Positions 1 to 6,108 of a DNA stretch of 23,140 bases are shown here, piece by piece. The translations under genes and the position numbers were made by a program. The stretch covers positions 1 through 23,140 of the IMG/VR virus record IMGVR_UViG_3300012964_000059; one strand, 5' to 3'. The notes beneath the pieces are model-generated. The model saw only the letters and a list, made by a program, of their open reading frames with translations, was not told the DNA's origin and made no database searches. Source of the stretch: a virus. Position 1 is the stretch's first letter, and the number at the start of each line of letters is the position of its first letter.

Positions 1-1
1 A

Positions 2-112
2 GCTGTAGAACACAGCGTGCAGCGGATTTGCTGTACGGACTGCGATACAGAGGTATCGGAAGATGATGCCGCTTGCCCCAAGTGTGGTCTGCGAAATCCC
101 GCAAACCGCTAA
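2..112 (+). CDS. 3' end of a cassette gene with zinc-ribbon tail (partial)
   Basis: An open frame runs from the window edge to a TAA at 110-112; its start lies outside the window. The last 37 residues contain Cys pairs (CCTDC, then CPKCG) typical of a zinc ribbon, and end in PANR. The codons AVEHSVQ match AVEQSVQ near the end of the cassette gene at 21453-21701, and both stretches overlap the left arm of an attC site. The C-terminus is therefore encoded within the recombination site. This may be a genuine zinc-binding tail or read-through of a gene into its attC. No function can be assigned to the missing N-terminal part. Confidence 0.55.
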   Translation, partial: AVEHSVQRICCTDCDTEVSEDDAACPKCGLRNPANR

Positions 113-127
113 CGCAAACCGTTAGAC
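5..127 (+). repeat. attC site (long type), left edge
   Basis: The left arm carries AACACAGCGTGCAGCGG and the right arm CCGCTAACGCAAACCGTTAG. They pair as an interrupted palindrome, with the core-like ends GTAGAAC (5-11) and GTTAGAC (121-127); the latter fits the attC core GTTRRRY. The same arms recur in the sites at 21645, 22142, 22571 and 22927. The middle of this long variant is the zinc-ribbon coding stretch of the overlapping gene. Orientation matches a cassette array read on the plus strand. Confidence 0.8.
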
Positions 128-128
128 C

Positions 129-145
129 CCTGTCTTGCAAACAGG
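129..145 (+). other. tRNA anticodon-arm-like hairpin
   Basis: Five base pairs (CCTGT/ACAGG) enclose the seven-base loop CTTGCAA, with the geometry of an anticodon arm and the anticodon TGC (Ala). No D arm, T arm or acceptor stem is found around it. It could be a leftover of a tRNA gene at an attachment site or chance; it starts right after the attC core site. Confidence 0.25.
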
Positions 146-168
146 CGTATCTTATCAAATAAATGTTT

Positions 169-291
169 CGGATGGTGGCGTGGAACGGGTCACGCGCATT
201 GAGCATCGGACAACCCGAATCCATCCGTTCAGATATTCCCCGCCATGCCTAAGTGTCCCCGAAGGGTATAGAATGCAAATGGAAGGCGGGG
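169..291 (+). ncRNA. Candidate structured RNA in a gene-less cassette
   Basis: There is no convincing gene between the two left attC sites. Nested complementarity is visible: CGGATGG (169-175) pairs with CCATCCG (221-227). Inside it GCGTG (178-182) pairs with CACGC (191-195), and the loop bases CGGGT (186-190) can pair with ACCCG (213-217), giving a pseudoknot. A second stem CCCCGCC (238-244)/GGCGGGG (285-291) follows, with an inner CCC-GAA-GGG hairpin. It matches no RNA family I could name. Strand and transcription are inferred from the cassette direction. Confidence 0.4.
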
Positions 292-419
292 TCTAACACA
301 GTGTCCACCCGACGCGGGGGAAGCTGCGGCGTCTCAGGCATTATCCAAGCCCGAAGTTTTGTTCACTCAACAGGCGGAGTCTACACCCGCCCCCACGCTG
401 GTAATGTAAACCGTTACGA
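291..419 (+). repeat. Degenerate attC site
   Basis: GTCTAAC (291-297) fits the RYYYAAC core, and GGTAATGTAAACCGTTA resembles the right arm of the other attC sites (compare GGGTAACGCAAACCGTTAG). After GTTA the sequence diverges (GTTACGA instead of GTTRRRY), so the crossover side is mutated or replaced. The interior has no stop in the frame that encodes the zinc-ribbon stretch in the other long sites, although the cysteines are gone. This is the last attC before the phage genes. Confidence 0.55.
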
Positions 420-430
420 AAGGATAATCA

Positions 431-610
431 ATGCACTATCAAAAAATTTTCAGCAAATTAGGTTTTCTTCTAGCCGTTCTCTCCACCCTCGAACTTGAAA
501 GAATCATGGTTCTTGGAGAAACTTCAAGGCTCCCCATCGGGACCGACACCACGGGAACCGTGATCCTGCTGGCGGTCTCCCTTTGCCTGTATTTGGTTTT
601 CGACAACTAA
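431..610 (+). CDS. Small two-helix membrane protein, 59 aa
   Basis: ATG at 431 is preceded by AAAGG eight bases upstream and the frame ends with TAA at 608-610. The protein has a hydrophobic segment at about residues 9-20 (KLGFLLAVLS) and a second at about 43-57 (TVILLAVSLCLYLVF), separated by a short polar loop. This is consistent with a small inner-membrane protein. It follows the degenerate attC directly and precedes a strong hairpin, so it looks like a one-gene transcription unit. Function is unknown; a holin-like or host-membrane role is possible only as speculation. Confidence 0.5.
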   Translation: MHYQKIFSKLGFLLAVLSTLELERIMVLGETSRLPIGTDTTGTVILLAVSLCLYLVFDN

Positions 611-637
611 TACAACGGCAGAACCGCCTCGGAAACA

Positions 638-685
638 GCCCCCGGACATGAGATGTGACATTTGTCACGTTTTGCGTCCGGGGGC
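638..685 (+). terminator. Strong inverted repeat, probable terminator
   Basis: GCCCCCGGAC (638-647) is perfectly complementary to GTCCGGGGGC (676-685). The loop itself contains the small palindrome GTGAC-ATTT-GTCAC (655-668). There is no pure T-run right after the stem (CTTGACTTTTG), so it may be a weak terminator for the gene at 431 or an insulating hairpin upstream of the next promoter. Confidence 0.5.
655..668. promoter_or_regulatory. Palindromic operator copy 1 (GTGAC-N4-GTCAC)
   Basis: This is one of four copies of the same 14-bp palindrome in intergenic DNA (also 4307, 6680 and 21338). It reads GTGA-N6-TCAC, the half-site spacing known for CRP/FNR-family regulators. Here the centre is 46.5 bp upstream of the -10 box at 708-713, 16 bp further than in the other three copies, and this promoter has its own -35 box. 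Confidence 0.5.
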
Positions 686-713
686 TTGACTTTTGCTCTG
701 GAATAGGTAAAAT
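686..713 (+). promoter_or_regulatory. Sigma70-like promoter for the replication operon
   Basis: TTGACT (686-691) and TAAAAT (708-713) are separated by 16 bp. They face the genes from 879 onward and lie just after the hairpin at 638-685. The leader downstream contains the large inverted repeat at 739-862. Confidence 0.55.
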
Positions 714-738
714 GTAATTACAACTTAGCACTTTGGCA

Positions 739-862
739 GGTGCATAAAAAACGAAAAGATTCACCTTTTTAGATGAGTCTTTGTCGAAGCAACCCGTTTA
801 TCGTTTTTCGGACTGCCAAGCAGAGACAAAGATTCATCCAAGAAGGTGATTTTTTATGCACC
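739..862. repeat. Large imperfect inverted repeat in the leader
   Basis: The outer arms GGTGCATAAAAAA (739-751) and TTTTTTATGCACC (850-862) are perfectly complementary. Continuing inward, 759-785 pairs with 825-850 over about 26 positions with a few mismatches, and the left arm carries an extra segment of about 9 bp. The loop is about 40 bases. The whole would form one long hairpin between the promoter and the first replication gene. It could be a regulatory leader structure, a small non-autonomous mobile element or a DNA structure used in replication. Confidence 0.6.
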
Positions 863-878
863 AAAAACAGGAGTAAGC

Positions 879-1082
879 ATGTCAATAGAAGAATATAAAG
901 TCAGAATTGATAACATCCTCTCCAGTATAGATCGTCACGCACAAATGATGGAGAAAAAAGAATACACCACGCGTGAGGAATTATCCCGCGACATGGCAAT
1001 TGGTATTGAGTTGGGTCAACAATACGTAGACATGCTTGGAGAAATCCTGGAAGATGATGAAGTTTTGATGGTGGAGTGGTGA
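879..1082 (+). CDS. Small hypothetical protein, 67 aa
   Basis: The ATG at 879 is preceded by CAGGAG at a good distance; a GTG at 846 in the same frame lies within the inverted repeat and is less likely. The protein is mostly charged and probably helical (MSIEEYKVRIDNILSSIDRH...), with an acidic C-terminus ending in VEW. It is the first gene of the replication operon; its stop is followed immediately by the initiator gene (ATG at 1084). No family is recognised. A regulatory or replication-accessory role is inferred from position only. Confidence 0.65.
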   Translation: MSIEEYKVRIDNILSSIDRHAQMMEKKEYTTREELSRDMAIGIELGQQYVDMLGEILEDDEVLMVEW

Positions 1083-1083
1083 C

Positions 1084-1944
1084 ATGGAAAAGAAACAGGA
1101 GAATTACGTTACAGAGTCCGAGGAGGCATTGGAGATGCTAGGGAAAGGGTATAACAACGATCCAATAGCAACCGAATTTGTATCCACCCTTAGCGGATTT
1201 ACACCAGCCCCAGACGTATTGATAACAGAGTATGGATACGTGACCGCACTTGTTTGGGGTCGCGCATGGAGATACTGCCAAATGGCGGATGGTGTATGCA
1301 GATCAGCACTCGAAAAATTGGCTCTTGGTTTGGGGATGTCAGAGCGAACGATTATCAGACACTTGGATACACTTTGTGAAGGCGGGTATTTATTCGACAC
1401 AACCCCAGACCTGAAAAACAAACCTCACATTTACGCCGATACTGGCAAGATTAGAATAAGAGTAAACGTAGAGGCTGGTATGACTTTAAGTCAGGGCAGG
1501 GTGACAGAGAGTCAACGTGGGGGTGACAGAGAGTCAGTTGAAGAAAGTATTAAGAAAGACTTCAAGAATAAGCCTAAAGGCGATTTGGTTGATTTCGAGC
1601 TTTCAAAACTTCCTGCGAAGTCCATCCGTCAGTCAATCCATGAATATTTCAGACTTAACGTCAATTGGGAGACAAAGACGGCTCGGCAGTGGATGGAGTG
1701 GGCAATTGGCGAGAATATTACCTCCTCACAAATTGAAAAGGCGGCAGACCTCTGGAGGGTGGATAAACGCTTCAATTGGCAACATCCAACCCTCAAGGGA
1801 ATATTCGAGAATTGGCAAATACTTAATGACACGCATGAGGAAGTCCGCAAAACAGGCGGAGAACATCCTGAATACAAACCGCTTCCTCCAGACCCCAATG
1901 AAGGACAATATGTTCCTCCACCCCCAAGAAGGAAAACAGCATGA
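1084..1944 (+). CDS. Replication initiator / replisome organizer with winged helix
   Basis: The protein (286 aa) has an N-terminal winged helix-turn-helix at about residues 45-110 (ALEKLALGLGMSERTIIRHL, then a wing CEGGYLF), as in phage replisome organizers. A polar linker follows at about 130-160, then a second helical domain to about 255 and a Pro-rich tail (PPPPRRKTA). It overlaps the helicase gene by 4 bp (ATGA), the usual arrangement of initiator plus DnaB. The linker is encoded by three 13-bp iterons (1481-1536), so the gene probably contains the origin it binds, as in lambda O. The assignment rests on the winged helix, the context and the iterons rather than on clear family homology. 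Confidence 0.65.
   Translation: MEKKQENYVTESEEALEMLGKGYNNDPIATEFVSTLSGFTPAPDVLITEYGYVTALVWGRAWRYCQMADGVCRSALEKLALGLGMSERTIIRHLDTLCEGGYLFDTTPDLKNKPHIYADTGKIRIRVNVEAGMTLSQGRVTESQRGGDRESVEESIKKDFKNKPKGDLVDFELSKLPAKSIRQSIHEYFRLNVNWETKTARQWMEWAIGENITSSQIEKAADLWRVDKRFNWQHPTLKGIFENWQILNDTHEEVRKTGGEHPEYKPLPPDPNEGQYVPPPPRRKTA
1481..1536. repeat. Three iterons, candidate phage replication origin
   Basis: The 13-bp units TGACTTTAAGTCA (1481-1493), TGACAGAGAGTCA (1502-1514) and TGACAGAGAGTCA (1524-1536) share TGAC-N5-GTCA. They are spaced 21 and 22 bp apart, two helical turns, so their faces align. They lie within the linker-coding part of the initiator gene, the location of the lambda-type origin. Confidence 0.6.
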
Positions 1945-3383
1945 TACCCGATCCTTTTGATTCTTTTATTACGGAAGAACAAGCCAAACAGATTTCAGAT
2001 CCAACCCCGTTCGCTTCCTTCGCGGACTTCGAGGTGGAATACGAGTTGATCGGGTCCATTCTTCGCAAGGGAACTATTTACGAGGATGTCATTTCTGCAA
2101 TCAATTCCGATATGTTCCACAATTCAGTTTGTCGTGATTTGTTCAATTCAATGGGGAAAGTTCGTGAACACGGACTTGTTTTGGACGTGATTACAATCGC
2201 AGATCAACTGGAGCGCGATGGACTCCTTTCAACAATTCAATATTCTCCGTTTACAGGACGCACCGCCATCGGGGCGATTCGGGAACGCGGGAACCCCAAG
2301 AATTTCTCGTCTTATGTAGACCTCATCGTGGACTACTGGGCAAAACGTCAACTGGACTATATCGCCCAGACCATGACGCAACAGGCACGTAATGGGCGCA
2401 GGGCCGTTGATATTCTATCCGACACACGCGTAAAGTTTGATGAAATTGACGTTCTAGGGGGAAATCTGTCAACCAATACATATAATTCATCATCACTTGC
2501 ATCTATGGCATACGATCATGCGACAGACGCTGCCAATGGAAAAATTAGGGGTGTTCAGACAGGTTATCTCGATTTGGACAAAATTATTAAAATGCTTGCG
2601 GGAGACTTGCTTCTTGTAGCGGGTCGTCCAGGTCAGGGAAAATCTGCTCTTGTGGATTCCATCGGACTCAACGCCGCTAAAGCTGAAAAGAAAGTTGCAA
2701 TCTTCTCGCTGGAGATGAGTGGAAAACAGGTTGCCACCCGCCTTTTGTCCCAGATTTCCGGGGTTCCAACTCATCGGATTCTTGAAGGAAAGATGACTGA
2801 GTTGGAATGGCCTCTTTATACTCAGGCGGTTGAGATTTTTGAAAAACTACCGATTATGATAAACGACAAGGCGGGCATAACCATTCCTCAAATGAGGACG
2901 GAAATAAAACGAATGTCACGAGACTTGGGGGGGGTGGATATTTGCATAGTGGATTACATTCAATTGATGAAATCCATCAAGAAAGTCCAAAGGCGCGATC
3001 AGGAAATTGGAGAATTATCAAGAGGTCTAAAAGAACTTGGACGGGATTTTGATATTCCAATTCTAGCCGCCGCCCAAATGTCCCGTGCGGTGGAAATCAG
3101 AAGTGAGAAACGTCCTGTTCTTTCTGACTTGCGAGAGTCCGGGGATTTGGAAAATGATGCCGATGTAGTCATGTTCATTTACCGCCCCGATCAATACGAA
3201 AAAGATAGCACAAAACAGAACATTGCAGAAATCATTGTTGCCAAACAACGTAACGGGCCAGTGGGAAGTGCGGAATTGATATTCCGTGGCGCATTGGCAA
3301 AATTTGAAAACGCAATGACGAGAAATTTCAATCCAAATTCCGAACAGAACTGGCAAAATCGCCAAGACATAGGAGATGACTAA
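1941..3383 (+). CDS. dnaB: Replicative DNA helicase, DnaB family
   Basis: This 480-aa protein has the usual DnaB length and layout. An N-terminal helical domain covers about residues 25-150 (EYELIGSILRKG...) and a RecA-like motor domain runs from about 205. Walker A is GRPGQGKS near residue 227, the next motif is FSLEMSGKQVATRL, and Walker B is DICIVDYIQLM near 333-343. Later motifs include AAQMSRAVEIRSEKRP and the arginine-finger region LRESGDLENDADVVMFIYRP. It unwinds DNA at the fork with ATP and is presumably loaded by the upstream initiator. ATG overlaps the initiator stop (ATGA), and its own stop overlaps the next start (TAATG). Confidence 0.95.
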   Translation: MIPDPFDSFITEEQAKQISDPTPFASFADFEVEYELIGSILRKGTIYEDVISAINSDMFHNSVCRDLFNSMGKVREHGLVLDVITIADQLERDGLLSTIQYSPFTGRTAIGAIRERGNPKNFSSYVDLIVDYWAKRQLDYIAQTMTQQARNGRRAVDILSDTRVKFDEIDVLGGNLSTNTYNSSSLASMAYDHATDAANGKIRGVQTGYLDLDKIIKMLAGDLLLVAGRPGQGKSALVDSIGLNAAKAEKKVAIFSLEMSGKQVATRLLSQISGVPTHRILEGKMTELEWPLYTQAVEIFEKLPIMINDKAGITIPQMRTEIKRMSRDLGGVDICIVDYIQLMKSIKKVQRRDQEIGELSRGLKELGRDFDIPILAAAQMSRAVEIRSEKRPVLSDLRESGDLENDADVVMFIYRPDQYEKDSTKQNIAEIIVAKQRNGPVGSAELIFRGALAKFENAMTRNFNPNSEQNWQNRQDIGDD

Positions 3384-3658
3384 TGACCATTATTCTCAAT
3401 GACGGTTTCGGGAAGCCAGTTCCAGTCGGCGAAACCGTGACAGTATTCGACGCCACCAAAAACTACAAGATCGGGGACGTGGTGGACGTGGCAGATCAGT
3501 ATCGAGTGCGTGTCGGCAGGGCGCGTTGCGTCAGGCGTTATGCAGACGAACCGAAGTGGACAAGCAGTGTCTATTCCGACCCCCGTCGTTCCGAATCGCT
3601 TCCGCAGATCAATTTTGGGGAAGATCACTACGATTTCGAGATCATCGAGGAGGTGTGA
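3383..3658 (+). CDS. Hypothetical protein, 91 aa
   Basis: It starts in a TAATG overlap with the helicase stop, so it is probably translated by coupling. The sequence suggests a small beta-rich domain: GETVTVFDATKNYKIGDVVDVADQ resembles an SH3-like or carbohydrate-module turn pattern, followed by a Cys/Arg-rich part (VRVGRARCVRRY) and an acidic end (IIEEV). No family is recognised. It belongs to the replication operon by position. Confidence 0.65.
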   Translation: MTIILNDGFGKPVPVGETVTVFDATKNYKIGDVVDVADQYRVRVGRARCVRRYADEPKWTSSVYSDPRRSESLPQINFGEDHYDFEIIEEV

Positions 3659-3715
3659 ATAAGAAATCACCTATCAACACATTTTCATTGTCTATTTTTT
3701 GAAAAGGAGAACCGC

Positions 3716-3946
3716 ATGAAACCGCTGTACAAAACAAGATTGTTCGTCAAGACCAACGATAAAACCCTCGCTCTCGCCATTGCCGGGTTCGTGGTGAGGG
3801 ATGTAATTGACATGAACACATCGATGGAAACTGGAAACGATACCCGCACGATCACCGTCATGTTGACCGACGACATGGGAAAGAGGGTCGGACCCTATAC
3901 CATCGACCAGGATGATACCGAAGTCAGAGAGGTATCTGCATCATGA
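3716..3946 (+). CDS. Hypothetical protein, 76 aa
   Basis: AAAAGGAG lies 6 bases before the ATG, a strong ribosome binding site. The protein is a mixed alpha/beta sequence (YKTRLFVKTNDKTLALAIAGFVVRDVIDMN, then TRTITVMLTDDMG) without signal peptide or cysteines. It ends overlapping the next gene by 4 bp (ATGA), so the two are co-translated. Function is unknown. Confidence 0.65.
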   Translation: MKPLYKTRLFVKTNDKTLALAIAGFVVRDVIDMNTSMETGNDTRTITVMLTDDMGKRVGPYTIDQDDTEVREVSAS

Positions 3947-4302
3947 ACGCCGAAGAAGCCGTAAAGAAATTCAAGGATGACGTGGAGAACTTCGTGGACG
4001 GGGAAGTGTTCCATCAAGGTTCTGTGATCGGAGTGCTTGAAAAGGCGTGTGGTGGAAAGGAAAACCGCTACCTGCTCCTCAAAGCCTTGACCGGAAAGAC
4101 TTCAAGCAAGTTACTGACCCACGCTGAATGGTACGCGCTGTGCAAGTTAGTCTTGCCCTACAAGCCCCAAAATGGGCATTGGACAACCCAGCACGGGGAA
4201 AATGACCTGCATAACCTGTGCGGGGCTATTTTGACCCGTTTTTGGGCAGAGAACGGGCAAATTTCGATGTTTCCTCCTCCCGAATCTTCTCCGCAACCAT
4301 AA
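3943..4302 (+). CDS. Hypothetical protein, 119 aa
   Basis: ATG overlaps the preceding stop (ATGA). The N-terminal part is helical and charged (AEEAVKKFKDDVENFVDGE). The middle has a Lys/Leu-rich helix (NRYLLLKALTGKTSSKLL) and the C-terminus is Pro-rich (MFPPPESSPQP). The stretch KALTGKTSSKLLTHAEWYALCKLV has the look of a DNA-modification or replication accessory protein, but this is an impression, not a family match. It closes the first early operon; a palindrome-containing promoter follows. Confidence 0.6.
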   Translation: MNAEEAVKKFKDDVENFVDGEVFHQGSVIGVLEKACGGKENRYLLLKALTGKTSSKLLTHAEWYALCKLVLPYKPQNGHWTTQHGENDLHNLCGAILTRFWAENGQISMFPPPESSPQP

Positions 4303-4306
4303 AAAC

Positions 4307-4349
4307 GTGACAAATGTCACTTTTAATTCAGGAGTGACAGGAATACAAT
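4307..4349 (+). promoter_or_regulatory. Palindrome-activated promoter, copy 2 (leaderless)
   Basis: GTGAC-AAAT-GTCAC (4307-4320) lies 23 bp upstream of TACAAT (4344-4349), the same spacing as in the copies at 6680 and 21338. The centre is about 42 bp upstream of the expected start site, as in class II CRP-family activation, and there is no good -35 box. TACAAT is followed by 6 nt and then the ATG at 4356, so transcription would start at the start codon. Confidence 0.55.
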
Positions 4350-4355
4350 CAGGAA

Positions 4356-4667
4356 ATGAAAGTTTCTCACTTCAAAACTGGAAACCGTGACGACAACGAA
4401 AAGGAAATCATCCTCCTGCTGAACAGGCGCAATGTCAAGTACACGCAGTTCAAGCCGGGGGATGGTGCCGACCTCCTGATTTGGATTTCACCGATGGAAG
4501 TATGGGAAGTGAAAAACCCAAAACAACCACCATCCAAAAGACAGTTGACAAATGAAGAAAAAGAGGCAATGGCCTACTGTCAGGAAATCGGAATACCGTT
4601 TATTGTGATCGAAACACTGGAAGAAGCAAACGACAGGTTGAACCTGTATTTTTCAAAAGGAGATTGA
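4356..4667 (+). CDS. PD-(D/E)xK nuclease, VRR-NUC-like
   Basis: A 103-aa protein with a compact nuclease core. It has an N-terminal helix with Glu (NEKEIILLLNRR), then GDGADLLIW carrying the catalytic Asp, then VWEVKNP giving the ExK pair, followed by a helix and the strand IPFIVIETLEEA. This order fits the VRR-NUC/Holliday-resolvase-like branch, which cuts DNA with Mg2+ during replication and recombination. It begins the second early operon, 6 nt after a -10 box, and the next gene follows after one base. Specificity (flap, junction or plain nuclease) cannot be read from the sequence. Confidence 0.7.
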   Translation: MKVSHFKTGNRDDNEKEIILLLNRRNVKYTQFKPGDGADLLIWISPMEVWEVKNPKQPPSKRQLTNEEKEAMAYCQEIGIPFIVIETLEEANDRLNLYFSKGD

Positions 4668-4668
4668 T

Positions 4669-5475
4669 ATGGACAATAAAACTCGAAGCGTTGTTGATGT
4701 TTTGAATCGCCCGTCGCAGAAGCAGGCTCAGGAAAGAGCCAAAATCGCTGACAATCGAAAACGAGGATCGTGGATCGTCCGCAATGCAAAATGGTTCCTG
4801 TTTGCGTTTTTCAACGCGGTGGCTCTTGTTTTTGACGGACTAGCCGTAACCACCGTCTACTCGCTGACACACGGCAGTATTCTTTTGTCTGCCCTATCGT
4901 TACTTCCAACCGGAATTCCGATGTTCCTGTGGGAGGCCGGGTGGTTGAATCCACTATCAGATACCGAACAAAAACGGCGCGCTATCTGGGGTGTTGTTCT
5001 GAGTGTTGCATCGGCAGCCGTTGTTGGATTTATGGCGATTCTGGCAGACATCGGCGGATCGGATTTGCGTTTCTGGCTTTCGTTTGTCCTGCTTGCATGG
5101 TGCGTTGTGGCTGTTATCGTTCATGGAGTAATGGCGGCGCTCTATTTCTACAAGGACCCGATCACCGTCCGAGATCATTCCCTCCAGGCGACCATTTCAG
5201 AAAATGAATTCCAAAAAGATACCCTCGAAGCTGGAAAGTCCCTCATGGATTCGGCTACTGAAATGCTTACACGCGAAAAAGAATTGCGCGAGACATTTGG
5301 TGACGATGCGGTCAACCGGACACTTGAAATCCTGCTTGGAATCGATCTGAATGGCGACGGAACTGTTGGCGGAAAGAAACAAACTTCTCCCCCAAATCAG
5401 CCAGTCAAAATGTTCAGCGGCAACGGAAGCAAGCCAGAACCGATCAAAGAACCTGTATACCCTCACCAGCGGTAA
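4669..5475 (+). CDS. Multi-pass membrane protein with EF-hand-like loop
   Basis: CAAAAGGAG precedes the ATG. The 268-aa protein has a basic cytoplasmic N-terminus (about 1-40) and four probable membrane spans at about 43-63, 68-88, 105-125 and 133-160. A long soluble C-terminal part contains a charged helix (EMLTREKELRETFGDD) and the loop DLNGDGTVGG. The latter matches the calcium-binding D-x-N-x-D-G core of EF-hand/dockerin loops. The tail is Pro-rich. Function is unknown; a host-membrane takeover or superinfection role is only a guess. It is followed by a strong terminator. Confidence 0.7.
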   Translation: MDNKTRSVVDVLNRPSQKQAQERAKIADNRKRGSWIVRNAKWFLFAFFNAVALVFDGLAVTTVYSLTHGSILLSALSLLPTGIPMFLWEAGWLNPLSDTEQKRRAIWGVVLSVASAAVVGFMAILADIGGSDLRFWLSFVLLAWCVVAVIVHGVMAALYFYKDPITVRDHSLQATISENEFQKDTLEAGKSLMDSATEMLTREKELRETFGDDAVNRTLEILLGIDLNGDGTVGGKKQTSPPNQPVKMFSGNGSKPEPIKEPVYPHQR

Positions 5476-5518
5476 CGGGCGGCCTACCCGTCACCGCGCA
5501 GGAACAGGGCGAAAAACC

Positions 5519-5545
5519 ATCCCCGACGCAAGTCGGGGATTTTCC
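5519..5545 (+). terminator. Rho-independent terminator
   Basis: ATCCCCGAC (519-527 of the 5,000s) pairs perfectly with GTCGGGGAT around the stable loop GCAA, followed by TTTTCC. It ends the operon of the nuclease and the membrane protein. Confidence 0.8.
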
Positions 5546-5561
5546 TCGTTCGGAAACTGAC

Positions 5562-5966
5562 ATGACGGTAATGTCAGACGAGATTTCTTCTTGGCTTGGG
5601 ATGTTGCATGAAGGAACCGCCGAAACAGTCGTCATGTCAGATGGGAAGGGATATTATTTCAACTGCGATGGAACGGCGCATTACCTCTACGAAAATGACA
5701 TGACAAAACGAGAACCGAACGGACGTTTCAAGCGTGTTTACAAAGGAAAGATAGAAAATGAAACAGTTACCTACAAAGGAAAAACAACAGAAATCCCCTG
5801 CAAGACCAGTCATGTCAGATGGTCAACTTCCCGTCATGTCAGATGTAGAATTCGTCAAACAACGGGAAACGATGCTGGACGCTCTGGCAATCCTCAAGGA
5901 CGCGATGAATATGTACCCTTGCAGGATGCCGAATGGCAAGACCCCCGCTCCCAAATTGTTCACTAA
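5562..5966 (+). CDS. Hypothetical protein A, possibly frameshifted into B
   Basis: The frame opens with ATG at 5562 (or ATG at 5571) just after the terminator. About the first 80 residues look like a real protein (SSWLGMLHEG, ETVVMSDGKGYYFNCDGT, YKGKIENETVTYKG). After the overlap with the next frame the sequence becomes Arg-rich and implausible (HVRWSTSRHVRCRIRQ), and the repeated VMSDG motif is then read in the other frame. The gene may end naturally in a spurious tail, continue by +1 slippage at CCC-T near 5796 into B, or be a mutated remnant. Function is unknown. Confidence 0.4.
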   Translation: MTVMSDEISSWLGMLHEGTAETVVMSDGKGYYFNCDGTAHYLYENDMTKREPNGRFKRVYKGKIENETVTYKGKTTEIPCKTSHVRWSTSRHVRCRIRQTTGNDAGRSGNPQGRDEYVPLQDAEWQDPRSQIVH

Positions 5967-6108
5967 TTACGGTGTTTTGCTTGTTCCTTTCCCATCTGGC
6001 GGTCATGTCATTGAAACAGTCGTCATGTCAGATGGGAAAATGGATTTCAAGGTGGATGGAATTTCCATAATTCCCGTCATGTCAGGAGAAGAAGATGAGA
6101 AAAAATAG
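5758..6108 (+). CDS. Hypothetical protein B with repeated VMSDG motif
   Basis: ATG at 5758 has AGGAAAG seven bases upstream, so an independent start is plausible despite overlapping A by 209 bp. The protein contains PVMSDGQLPVMSDV near the N-terminus, a helical core (RETMLDALAILKDAMNMY), and ETVVMSDGKMDFKVDG. The last resembles ETVVMSDGKGYYFNCDG in A, so A and B share a duplicated unit. It overlaps the SH3-like gene by 14 bp. No family is recognised. Confidence 0.5.
   Translation: MKQLPTKEKQQKSPARPVMSDGQLPVMSDVEFVKQRETMLDALAILKDAMNMYPCRMPNGKTPAPKLFTNYGVLLVPFPSGGHVIETVVMSDGKMDFKVDGISIIPVMSGEEDEKK

Noticed and set aside
169-227. Known small ribozyme (pistol, HDV-like, hammerhead)
   Set aside because: Hairpin plus loop pairing recalls pistol, but the conserved junction bases are absent; the other consensus cores do not fit.
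253-498. 81-residue open frame on the plus strand
   Set aside because: It crosses the degenerate attC and overlaps the better gene at 431; composition is unlike a protein.
1517-1960. 147-residue frame inside the initiator gene
   Set aside because: Shadow of the initiator frame, whose winged helix and overlap with dnaB are convincing.
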